Source: Myroides marinus (GTDB taxonomy: Bacteria; Bacteroidota; Bacteroidia; Flavobacteriales; Flavobacteriaceae). Taken from it: a stretch of DNA of 33,005 nt. The stretch covers positions 1-33,005 of the forward strand of contig NZ_FNYS01000006.1 of NCBI RefSeq assembly GCF_900109075.1. The letters run 5' to 3'. A program made the translations under genes and the position numbers. Positions 1 to 6,126 of the stretch are shown one piece after another (within the stretch, counting starts at the first letter, position 1; the number at the start of each line of letters is the position of its first letter). The notes beneath the pieces were generated by a model. That model was not told the DNA's origin. It was given only the letters and a program-made list of their open reading frames with translations, and did not search any database.

Positions 1-309
1 TCACAAGATGCTAATGTAGTTACAGATAAATGGAGAGGGTACAATCCTTTGAAAAAGAAATATAATATTACTCAAAAAGAAAGTGATAAAGGAGCTAATT
101 TTAAAGAACTACATGTAATAATTCACCAACTTAAGTCGTGGATTAGGACAGTACCTTCACATATCAATAAGAAATATATCCAAGCTTATTTTAATGAGTT
201 CGTATATAGATTAAATAGATCCGTATTTAAGGAAACAATTTTTCATAACACAATTGTTAAGATGGTTAAGGCAAAACCAACTTCTTTAAATATGATTAAC
301 GGAAGCTAA
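1..309 (+). CDS. IS1595-family (ISXO2-like) transposase, 3' part only
   Basis: The frame is open from the first base, so the window cuts the gene and the 5' part lies outside. The visible 102 codons hold VVTDKWRGY (residues 6-14 of the fragment), the usual context of the second catalytic Asp of IS1595/ISXO2-like DDE transposases. Further on are HVIIHQLKSWIRT and FNEFVYRLNR, where the Glu and the downstream Arg fit the family's final acidic residue plus basic residue. Such enzymes catalyse cut-and-paste movement of their element. A TTG at 49 is an internal codon and not a start. The end of the element must lie between 310 and about 376, but I could not define a terminal inverted repeat with only one end visible. 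Whether the element is intact cannot be judged. Confidence 0.85.
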   Translation, partial: SQDANVVTDKWRGYNPLKKKYNITQKESDKGANFKELHVIIHQLKSWIRTVPSHINKKYIQAYFNEFVYRLNRSVFKETIFHNTIVKMVKAKPTSLNMINGS

Positions 310-336
310 ACAGATAACTCAATAGTTAGATATAAA

Positions 337-372
337 AGATAAGGTTCTTATCAACTGATAAGAACCTTATTT
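337..372. terminator. Bidirectional hairpin terminator
   Basis: A strong inverted repeat pairs AAGGTTCTTATC (341-352) with GATAAGAACCTT (357-368) around a 4-nt loop, and further A-T pairs extend it outwards. It lies between the transposase end and the stop codon of the minus-strand barrel gene, so it can end transcription from both sides. Confidence 0.75.
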
Positions 373-376
373 AGTA

Positions 377-1003
377 TTAGAATTTATATCCTACAGATAG
401 TTGGAATACTCCATTGTTAGAGCTATTGCCATATTTGTTTACATTCGTAAGACCTACGTTATAGCGAGCGTCAAAGAATACACCTACAGGAAGCTCATAA
501 CCCGCACCGAAGTTGATACCAAAGTCAAATGTGTTATAGGCATCTTTAACAGATACACTACTGTCTTCAATAGGTAATGGGTGACCTAGTAAAGTAGCAC
601 TGTCTATTTTGTATTTAGCATTAGTTAAGAAACCGAATTGAGGACCTACCTGTAGGTTTAGTCCTTTAACGATGTAATATTTAGCCATCACAGGAATATT
701 GATATAACCAAGCTCTGTTTTAGAGTCAATATTCACAAGTTTATTATCCAACATATATGGTCCGTCATAAGCTGATCCTTGATAAGAAAATAGTATTTCT
801 GGTTGGATAGAGAATTTTTGGTTAACGAAAATCTCAGCTACTCCACCAATATGAAAGCCTGTAAGTGATGATCCGTGAGTTGTATTGGTTAAGTTAGAGA
901 TATTTAATCCCCCTTTAACTCCAATTTTTACATCAGGAGTTTGAGCATTTGCAGTAAAGCCTAAGGCTAGTACTGTAATTAGTGATAAAGTTGTTTTTTT
1001 CAT
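377..1003 (-). CDS. Outer membrane beta-barrel protein (PorT/OMP_b-brl_2 type)
   Basis: The 208-aa product starts with a Sec signal peptide (MKK, hydrophobic core, cleavage after ANA at about residue 20). The mature part is a run of amphipathic strands: KIGVKGGLNISNL near the N-terminus, then FSIQPEILFSYQG, YINIPVMAKYYI and LNLQVGPQFGF. It ends in FQLSVGYKF, with the terminal aromatic residue typical of barrels inserted by the BAM complex. This pattern matches the outer-membrane beta-barrel domain common in Bacteroidota (porin family / PorT-like). The function is probably structural or unknown; no enzymatic motif is visible. It is monocistronic, with its own hairpin downstream. A 14-bp palindrome lies 35 bp upstream of the start. 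Confidence 0.85.
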   Translation of the reverse strand: MKKTTLSLITVLALGFTANAQTPDVKIGVKGGLNISNLTNTTHGSSLTGFHIGGVAEIFVNQKFSIQPEILFSYQGSAYDGPYMLDNKLVNIDSKTELGYINIPVMAKYYIVKGLNLQVGPQFGFLTNAKYKIDSATLLGHPLPIEDSSVSVKDAYNTFDFGINFGAGYELPVGVFFDARYNVGLTNVNKYGNSSNNGVFQLSVGYKF

Positions 1004-1037
1004 ATTGTTTGTTTTATAAATAAGGGGGTAAAATTAA

Positions 1038-1051
1038 CTGTTTATAAACAG
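1038..1051. promoter_or_regulatory. Perfect 14-bp palindrome, candidate operator
   Basis: CTGTTTATAAACAG is fully self-complementary. It lies in the divergent intergenic region between the barrel gene (-) and the ABC exporter (+), 35 bp upstream of the barrel start. It could be a repressor site for the barrel gene. No known regulator is assigned, and AT-rich palindromes can occur by chance. Confidence 0.25.
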
Positions 1052-1125
1052 GTAGTAATGAGATAAGGTATTATTAAGATAAATTAAACAATTCGTGTTT
1101 TTGGGTTGGAATAAAAATAGATTTA

Positions 1126-1169
1126 TTGACATAAATCAAAGCTTTTTATTTAGAACAATTCTATCTTTG
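1126..1169 (+). promoter_or_regulatory. Crp/Fnr-type class II promoter of the ABC exporter
   Basis: The box TTGAC-ATAA-ATCAA (1126-1139) fits the Crp/Fnr two-fold pattern TTGAY-N4-RTCAA. A Bacteroidota -7 element TATCTTTG is at 1162-1169. The box centre (1132.5) is 36.5 bp from the last base of the -7 element, the same distance as in two other promoters of this window (3175-3218 and 3525-3568). If transcription starts about 5 nt after the -7 element, the box is centred near -41.5, the class II activator position, and takes the place of a -33 element. The start would then fall at or next to the ATG (1174), giving a leaderless mRNA. Confidence 0.65.
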
Positions 1170-1173
1170 CCTT

Positions 1174-2958
1174 ATGAATTTAATACAGATACTTAGAAAG
1201 ATAAAACCTTTTGTAATGCCTTATAAAAGGTTGATAGTAGGAACATTAGTTCTTACTGCCATAGGTTCTTTTGCTGTGCAAGTCAATGCTTTAATTATTC
1301 GCTCGATGGTGGATACATTAAATGAGGTAGTAAGCGGGGTAAAGGATTTGGCTTGGGGATACAAGATGCTATTGTTTAGCAGCGTTGTATTAATTGTTAA
1401 AGAGATTTTAAATGCGTTTATTCAATTTGGGCAAAAGTTCTTTGGAGAGAAGCTTCGTATTTATGTTTCTAGAGACGTATCACAGTTAGTAGTTAATAAG
1501 ATACTAACGTATCGCATGGCGTTCTATACCTCTGACGAGAATGACAGTGGAAAGCTTCAGACTCGTATAGATCAAGGGATAGGGAGTATCACTAGATTGA
1601 TACAAAACTTCTTTATTGATATCTTGCCTTTGTTTGCCAATGCTATTGTAGCACTTATCTTCATATATACAGCTAATGTGTATGTGGGACTGGTAAGTAC
1701 AGCGATGATACCGCTTTACTTTTATGTGAGTCAACTTCAGGCAAGTAAACTAAAAGGGTTTAGACGAAAAATGCGTAGCTATAGAGAGAATAAGAATAAC
1801 GGTATTATCTCGCTTATTAATTCTATCACGGTTATTAAATCCTTTGTAAGAGAACCTCTGGAAGCTGAAAAACATGAGGAAATTCAGTATGATATGACTG
1901 AGAATCAACTTCAGACTAGACGAATGAGTTTTGTGTTTGATGCAGTAAAAGGTTTTATAGAACAGTTTGGTTTAGTAGTGATTATCTTAATGACAGCTTA
2001 CTTTGTTCTTAAAGGACAGATGACAGTAGGGGCTATTATGTTTCACGTATTATTGTTTAACAACGTTACCGCGCCTATTCGCCAACTACACCGTATCTAT
2101 GACGATGTAAATGATGCGATGATTTACTCAGAGACTTTCTTTGAAATTATCGAGGCTGATCACGAGGTAGAGACTACAGGAAGTTATATTCCTACTGATA
2201 TCAAAGGAGAGATAGAAATTAAGAATGTATCATTTGACTATCCTAATGGAACTAGTGCTTTAAAGGATGTGTCTATGACTATAGAACCTAATCAGACTAC
2301 AGCATTAGTTGGACTTAGTGGAGCGGGTAAGAGTACGGTGATTAATCTGTTAGACAAATTCTATGCTCCTAGCGCTGGACAAATCCTTCTAGATGGTGTA
2401 GACTTGAGAGAATACGATACTAAGGAATTGCGTAAACATATAGGATTGGTGCTTCAAAAGAACCATATCTTTCAAGGCAGTATAGCGGAGAACATCCGTT
2501 ATGGTAATCCTGATGCAACGATAGAAGAAGTAGAATTAGCTGCTCAAAAAGCGTATATACACGAGCAGATTACAGAACTTCCTCAGGGGTATGAATCTGA
2601 TGCTAGACTTTTATCAGGGGGCCAACAACAGCGTATAGCTATCGCTAGATTGTTCTTAAAGGATCCAGCTATTATCTTCTTAGATGAACCTACAGCGAGC
2701 TTAGATGCTATCGCTACAGAGCAAATCAAAAAGAGCTTAGATGCGATTAAGGAAAATAGAACTGTTATAATTGTTTCGCATAGTATTTCCCAGATTATTG
2801 ATGCGCATGATATTGTGGTAATGGAGAAGGGAAAAGTTGTGGAAAACGGGAAGCATGAAGAACTTTATGAGAATAAGAGTACTTATTATGATATCTTCTC
2901 TGCGATGGCGAATAGCCTTAACTTAGAGAAGATTTCTCAGACGCTTCATCAGGAATAG
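1174..2958 (+). CDS. ABC exporter, fused permease and ATPase (MsbA/MDR-like half transporter)
   Basis: The 594-aa protein has the exporter layout. An N-terminal transmembrane domain with about six helices (roughly residues 15-320) is followed by an ATP-binding domain. Walker A is GLSGAGKST at 380-388, the signature LSGGQQQ begins at 480, Walker B IIFLDEP is at 500-506 and the H-loop His is about 536. It should act as a homodimer in the inner membrane. The substrate cannot be read from sequence; lipids, drugs or peptides are all possible. A neighbouring partner subunit is absent. The ATG lies only 4 bp after a TAnnTTTG element, so the transcript may be leaderless. A Crp/Fnr-type box upstream suggests control by redox or oxygen state, possibly through the regulator encoded at 4480-5043. 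Confidence 0.9.
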   Translation: MNLIQILRKIKPFVMPYKRLIVGTLVLTAIGSFAVQVNALIIRSMVDTLNEVVSGVKDLAWGYKMLLFSSVVLIVKEILNAFIQFGQKFFGEKLRIYVSRDVSQLVVNKILTYRMAFYTSDENDSGKLQTRIDQGIGSITRLIQNFFIDILPLFANAIVALIFIYTANVYVGLVSTAMIPLYFYVSQLQASKLKGFRRKMRSYRENKNNGIISLINSITVIKSFVREPLEAEKHEEIQYDMTENQLQTRRMSFVFDAVKGFIEQFGLVVIILMTAYFVLKGQMTVGAIMFHVLLFNNVTAPIRQLHRIYDDVNDAMIYSETFFEIIEADHEVETTGSYIPTDIKGEIEIKNVSFDYPNGTSALKDVSMTIEPNQTTALVGLSGAGKSTVINLLDKFYAPSAGQILLDGVDLREYDTKELRKHIGLVLQKNHIFQGSIAENIRYGNPDATIEEVELAAQKAYIHEQITELPQGYESDARLLSGGQQQRIAIARLFLKDPAIIFLDEPTASLDAIATEQIKKSLDAIKENRTVIIVSHSISQIIDAHDIVVMEKGKVVENGKHEELYENKSTYYDIFSAMANSLNLEKISQTLHQE

Positions 2959-3093
2959 GTTTTTTGTTGTTTTGTGATTTCGTTTTTTGTCACGGATTAT
3001 CTTCGACATCACTTGATTTACATTAGAAACTATGAGATAAATTTTTGAACTATAACAAGGAGTGAAGTAAACATTTATAAATTTAGGTTGTGT

Positions 3094-3127
3094 AAATAGA
3101 GCCATTGCGTATGCGGTGGCTCTATTT
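3094..3127 (+). terminator. Terminator hairpin after the ABC exporter
   Basis: AAATAGAGCCA (3094-3104) pairs with TGGCTCTATTT (3117-3127). The inner bases TTGC/GCGG continue the stem with wobble pairs around a GTAT loop. It lies 135 bp after the ABC stop codon. The outer stem AATAGAGC/GCTCTATT is shared with the hairpin at 3314-3346, so the two are related. Confidence 0.65.
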
Positions 3128-3174
3128 GTTTGTATTGGAATTATTTGCCCTTCTTTTTTTATATGGGGTATTTA

Positions 3175-3218
3175 TTGACTTAAGTCAATGTTTTGGAGGT
3201 TTAAAGGCTAGATCTTTG
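3175..3218 (+). promoter_or_regulatory. Crp/Fnr-type class II promoter facing a gene-free region
   Basis: TTGACTTAAGTCAA (3175-3188) is a perfect 14-bp palindrome of the Crp/Fnr type. The -7-like element GATCTTTG is at 3211-3218. The centre-to-element distance is 36.5 bp, identical to the promoters at 1126 and 3525. No ORF follows for over 350 bp, and a hairpin ends the putative transcript near 3346, so this promoter appears to drive a non-coding RNA. Confidence 0.6.
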
Positions 3219-3222
3219 CCCT

Positions 3223-3350
3223 ATCAAGTTATAAAAAAACGATAACCTTATCGCTGATTAAGACTTAGTATGTGATTTAGACTCTCACTTATAAAAAAGA
3301 ATAAGGTTATCAAAATAGAGCTACTGTGTGTGCAGTAGCTCTATTTATTT
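3223..3350 (+). ncRNA. Candidate Crp/Fnr-controlled small RNA (about 125 nt)
   Basis: The start is inferred from the promoter at 3175-3218 and the end from the hairpin at 3314-3346. The interval has no usable ORF: its only ATG (3270) is followed at once by TGA. It holds a long-range perfect pair, GATAACCTTAT (3241-3251) with ATAAGGTTATC (3301-3311), enclosing a 49-nt loop that contains AGACTTAG (3261-3268) and, overlapping it in sequence, TTAGACT. The terminal hairpin has 13-14 bp with loop TGTGTG and the tail TTATTTG. The layout resembles the enterobacterial FnrS sRNA (an FNR-driven RNA of about 120 nt) in promoter type and size only; no sequence homology is claimed. It could instead be a leader fragment or an unrelated structured repeat. 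Confidence 0.45.
3314..3350 (+). terminator. Terminator hairpin of the candidate small RNA
   Basis: AATAGAGCTACTG (3314-3326) pairs perfectly with CAGTAGCTCTATT (3333-3345) around TGTGTG, followed by a broken T tract (TTATTTG). The T tract is weak, but the stem is long and stable. Confidence 0.6.
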
Positions 3351-3353
3351 GTG

Positions 3354-3431
3354 GTAGACGCAAATTGTTGCCCCTACTTTACATATTAGGTGGATATACT
3401 GGATGTTAGACGCAAAGTGTTGTGTCTCTAC
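3354..3431. repeat. Two diverged copies of a REP-like palindromic repeat
   Basis: TAGACGCAAATTGTTG at 3355-3370 and TAGACGCAAAGTGTTG at 3407-3422 differ at one base. Each is followed by a CTAC (3374-3377 and 3428-3431). Copy 2 folds as AGACGCAA (3409-3416) with TTGTGTCT (3421-3428) around AGTG; copy 1 folds less well. Such short intergenic palindromes of the form GTAGAGACGC...GCGTCTCTAC are scattered in many Bacteroidota genomes. After them, GGTTCTATTTTTTTT (3446-3460) ends the block with a T run. No ORF is present between 2959 and 3580. Confidence 0.5.
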
Positions 3432-3524
3432 ATTCGATGTGTAGTGGTTCTATTTTTTTTATTGTTAAAAGTATAGATTATAAATCCACACTATTCAGAT
3501 TCCTCATTTCTCATTGTTCATTTT

Positions 3525-3568
3525 TTGACTTATGTCAATGTTTAAGAGGCTTAGGAAGAAGAACTTTG
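3525..3568 (+). promoter_or_regulatory. Crp/Fnr-type class II promoter of the DUF2798-ribB-crp operon
   Basis: TTGACTTATGTCAA (3525-3538) is a near-perfect Crp/Fnr palindrome. The -7-like element GAACTTTG is at 3561-3568. The spacing is again 36.5 bp, which puts the box at about -41.5 from a start near 3573. Since the third gene of the operon encodes a Crp/Fnr-family protein, autoregulation is the simple reading. Confidence 0.65.
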
Positions 3569-3580
3569 TCTTGTTAAAAA

Positions 3581-3811
3581 ATGAAAGATATGAATACAAA
3601 GTATTATAAGTATGTAAATACATTATTTGTTGTCATTCCGATGACATTAATTATGGCATTTGTAGGTTTAATTAGAAACTATGGTTTTGGTGATGGATGG
3701 TTCTTCATGTTCCTAAAAGCATGGAGTGTGATGTTGCCAGTTGCTTATGCCTCAGCATTTTTAATTATTCCACGTGCCCGTAAATATGCAGAAAGATTAA
3801 TTAAAGAATAA
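3581..3811 (+). CDS. DUF2798 family two-helix membrane protein
   Basis: The 76-aa product has two membrane segments, about residues 11-31 (starting at NTLFVVIPM) and 45-64 (AWSVMLPVAYASAFLIIPRA). A central Gly/Trp-rich loop and a short basic tail (RARKYAERLIKE) complete it. This is the layout of DUF2798, a small inner-membrane family of unknown role. ATG codons at residues 1 and 4 are both possible starts; the first is used here. It is first in an operon with ribB (3-nt gap) and a Crp/Fnr regulator, under a Crp/Fnr-type promoter, so its role may be linked to respiratory or redox state. Confidence 0.8.
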   Translation: MKDMNTKYYKYVNTLFVVIPMTLIMAFVGLIRNYGFGDGWFFMFLKAWSVMLPVAYASAFLIIPRARKYAERLIKE

Positions 3812-3814
3812 ATT

Positions 3815-4474
3815 ATGGATACATTAGAAAAAGCCCTAAGTCAATTCGGAGGGGATAGTCAAGAAAGAGTTAATCAGGCGCTTAGTTACCTAAAAAGTGG
3901 TAAAGGAGTTCTACTGTTAGACGATCAAGATAGAGAGAATGAAGCAGATATAATTTTTTCAACTCATTTAATGTCACAACAAGATATGGCTATGATGATT
4001 CGTTACTGCAGCGGTGTTATTTGTCTTTGTCTGACTAATGATAAAGCAGATGAATTAGATTTACCTTATATGGTTACAGAGAATACTTCTAGTTTCCAAA
4101 CGCCATTTACAATCACTATAGAAGCAGCTAAAGGAGTTACTACTGGATTATCAGCGGCTGACCGCTTAACTACAGTGCGCGCAGCAAGTGGTAAGAATGC
4201 TATACCAACTGATTTAGCTCGTCCAGGACATATATTTCCATTAAGAGCTAAGAACGGTGGAGTATTAGAACGTAATGGCCATACAGAGGGAGCTGTAGAT
4301 TTAATGAAACTAGCAGGGCTTCCTTCTGAAGCAGTATTGTGCGAATTAATGAATGATGATGGTACAATGGCTAGATTACCAGAGGTACTAGAGTTTGCAA
4401 AAGAACATAAAATGATGGTTTTAAGCATAGCAGACTTAGTTTATTACCGTACTTTTGTAACAGAAAATAATTAA
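3815..4474 (+). CDS. ribB: 3,4-dihydroxy-2-butanone-4-phosphate synthase, stand-alone
   Basis: RibB converts ribulose 5-phosphate into 3,4-dihydroxy-2-butanone 4-phosphate and formate, the four-carbon precursor of riboflavin. The 219-aa length fits the monofunctional enzyme. Visible family motifs are [15 protein letters not shown] (residues 34-48, metal and substrate binding acidic loop), [28 protein letters not shown] and the [14 protein letters not shown] segment with the catalytic His-Thr-Glu. From memory of E. coli RibB, the whole chain looks close to that enzyme. Many Bacteroidota carry a RibBA fusion with GTP cyclohydrolase II; no RibA domain follows here. Placement in a Crp/Fnr-regulated operon, away from other rib genes, suggests an extra, condition-dependent copy. 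Acquisition by transfer is possible but untested. Confidence 0.95.
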   Translation: MDTLEKALSQFGGDSQERVNQALSYLKSGKGVLLLDDQDRENEADIIFSTHLMSQQDMAMMIRYCSGVICLCLTNDKADELDLPYMVTENTSSFQTPFTITIEAAKGVTTGLSAADRLTTVRAASGKNAIPTDLARPGHIFPLRAKNGGVLERNGHTEGAVDLMKLAGLPSEAVLCELMNDDGTMARLPEVLEFAKEHKMMVLSIADLVYYRTFVTENN

Positions 4475-4479
4475 AGTAA

Positions 4480-5043
4480 ATGAAGCAACTAATTGATTAT
4501 ATACAGGATAGAGTAGAAGTGACTACAGAAGAGTTAGATATTATTCTTTCCTTTTTTCACTATGAGAAATTGAAAAAAGGGGAACAATTATCTTCTTCAG
4601 GAGTTAGTTCACAGAAGCTATATTTTGTGTGTAAAGGTTGTCTGCGTATTTTCTATATTAATGAGGCAGGGCAGGATGCTACGAGATTCTTTGCTTTTGA
4701 AAATCAGTTTGCTACAGCTCTTGTGAGTTTTATTAATAGTTCTGCTTCATCTGAATATTTACAAGCACTTGAGATAAGCGAGGTTTATTCTATTACACAT
4801 TCGGATTTTTACAATTTGTTAGAGCTTGTTCCTAAATGGGAGAAATTCTACAGACAGTATTTAGAATTTGCTTATATCAACAACACTAATAGGCTACATG
4901 CTATGGTTACCATGGATGCAGCAGAACGATATAATGAACTACTCAAACAAAATCCCCAGATCGTACAGCGATTACCTAATAAAATAGTTGCTTCTTACTT
5001 AAATGTTTCTCAGGAGACTTTAAGTAGAATAAAATCTAAATAA
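4480..5043 (+). CDS. Crp/Fnr family transcriptional regulator
   Basis: The 187-aa protein has an N-terminal cyclic-nucleotide-binding-like beta roll (about residues 20-115; segments FHYEKLKKGEQLSSSG and KLYFVCKGCLRIFYINEAG). A dimerisation helix (about 120-150) and a C-terminal helix-turn-helix (PNKIVASYLNVSQETLSRIKS) follow. The protein ends right after the recognition helix, which is usual for this Bacteroidota subgroup. No N-terminal Cys cluster for a 4Fe-4S centre is seen, so an oxygen-sensing mechanism like E. coli FNR is not supported; the effector is unknown. The gene follows ribB by 5 nt. The operon promoter and two other promoters in the window carry Crp/Fnr-type boxes, which this protein may bind. 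Confidence 0.9.
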   Translation: MKQLIDYIQDRVEVTTEELDIILSFFHYEKLKKGEQLSSSGVSSQKLYFVCKGCLRIFYINEAGQDATRFFAFENQFATALVSFINSSASSEYLQALEISEVYSITHSDFYNLLELVPKWEKFYRQYLEFAYINNTNRLHAMVTMDAAERYNELLKQNPQIVQRLPNKIVASYLNVSQETLSRIKSK

Positions 5044-5060
5044 GTCGGATTATTAACTGG

Positions 5061-5100
5061 AAACGCCCCAAAGTGCTCATGCTTTTGGGGCGTTTTATTT
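5061..5100 (+). terminator. Terminator after the Crp/Fnr operon
   Basis: AAACGCCCCAAA (5061-5072) pairs with TTTGGGGCGTTT (5084-5095), followed by TTATTT. A GC-rich core in an AT-rich setting makes this a clear factor-independent terminator. Confidence 0.9.
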
Positions 5101-5164
5101 TCTATAGTTAAGTAATCCCCATATAATAAAGCGTATCTTAGTATAACCTATAAAAAGAGTAGTT

Positions 5165-5785
5165 ATGAATATAGATTTGAATGAACAATTCTTCTGGGAA
5201 TTAATAGCTAAAGCTGATACTAGTAATAGTTGGGAAACCTATGATATAGATGAACACATTGATGAGTTAACAGCCTTACTTTCTGAACTAGAATCAGACG
5301 AAATGATTTTGTTTGAGATGGAGTTGAGAAAAAAAATAAATGCTTTAGATACAGTAGAGATAGCTGAACTCAGTATAATCTTAGAAAATAACTTTGAAGT
5401 AGAGGATGGAATATATGATTTTGATGATTGTATGTCTACAGATGGGTTTATTTATTTTCGTTGTTGGTTAATTCTAAAAGGGAAAGAGTTTTATTATGAT
5501 ATTCTTAAAGACATTAATGTATTTGTGAGTGGCAAGTATGAGTTTGACATAGGTGATACATGGGCAGAAGGACTATTATATGTAAGTGATCTAGCGTATG
5601 ATGCTAAGTATGGAAAAGAAGACTCTAGCTTTGTGACTGATACCACAGATGAACTTTATCCTGATATAGAGCACTATGATTTAATTGATACACAGTGGGA
5701 TCGCCCTGCGTATATAGGTAAAGAACTTCAAGTACACTATCCAAAACTAGTAAGCGAAATCGGTGATTTAAGAAGTGAAGAATAA
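5165..5785 (+). CDS. DUF4240 domain protein
   Basis: The 206-aa protein begins FFWELIAKAD and contains an acidic helical region, then DGFIYFRCWLILKGKEFYYDIL (about residues 95-115), the hallmark segment of DUF4240. The C-terminal third (ELYPDIEHYDLIDTQWDRPAYIGKELQVHYPKLV) is tail-like and rich in aromatic residues. It is strongly acidic and has no signal peptide or membrane helix, so it is cytoplasmic. The biochemical role of DUF4240 is not known; members often occur as orphans in accessory regions. It stands alone, between a terminator and a separate transcription unit. Confidence 0.75.
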   Translation: MNIDLNEQFFWELIAKADTSNSWETYDIDEHIDELTALLSELESDEMILFEMELRKKINALDTVEIAELSIILENNFEVEDGIYDFDDCMSTDGFIYFRCWLILKGKEFYYDILKDINVFVSGKYEFDIGDTWAEGLLYVSDLAYDAKYGKEDSSFVTDTTDELYPDIEHYDLIDTQWDRPAYIGKELQVHYPKLVSEIGDLRSEE

Positions 5786-5919
5786 TCTTAGTATGGCTAC
5801 AGGTATAATATGAAAAACTAGTTATACTATATGTTGCTGATTTCGAGATCTATTACTTAAGGGAGATGAACAAGTAAACTAAAAACATAGAAAAGTATTT
5901 ATCTTCTGAAGTATAATTT

Positions 5920-5927
5920 TATTTTTG
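5920..5927 (+). promoter_or_regulatory. -7 element (TATTTTTG) for the 58-aa ORF
   Basis: TATTTTTG fits TAnnTTTG and lies 21 bp before the ATG at 5948. A clear -33 TTG was not seen. Confidence 0.5.
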
Positions 5928-5947
5928 CAGCGTAAACAAAAATAAGA

Positions 5948-6124
5948 ATGAAAGGAATTAGACATCAAATGGATTATGAAGCCATTTGTGAGCGGATAGA
6001 AGAACTATTACAGATAGTAGATGATAATACACCTATAGATAATAAAGACTTTATAGAGTTGGATATTCTTTCGGATTTAGTGGTAGATTATGAAACACTT
6101 CTTAATTTAAATCCTTTTGCCTAA
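5948..6124 (+). CDS. 58-aa protein matching the N-terminal domain of HigA-like (COG5499) antitoxins
   Basis: This ORF is too short for a standard ORF list but has a plausible promoter and start. The product (starting MKGIRHQMDYEAICERIEE) follows the N-terminal pattern of COG5499-type antitoxins: DYEAxxxRIEELL, a DDNTP turn, then IELDILSDLVVDYE. In the family this is followed by a short linker and a helix-turn-helix DNA-binding domain. Here the frame stops after NLNPFA, so the HTH is missing. It could be a decayed antitoxin, or a stand-alone domain that still binds a partner. The next gene begins 2 nt after its stop, which suggests translational coupling. I recognise the family from memory of its motif, not from a search. 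Confidence 0.6.
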   Translation: MKGIRHQMDYEAICERIEELLQIVDDNTPIDNKDFIELDILSDLVVDYETLLNLNPFA

Positions 6125-6126
6125 TT

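Noticed and set aside
2923..3105. 60-aa minus-strand ORF after the ABC gene
   Set aside because: It overlaps the ABC 3' end and the terminator hairpin, has no promoter or recognisable sequence, and is likely chance.
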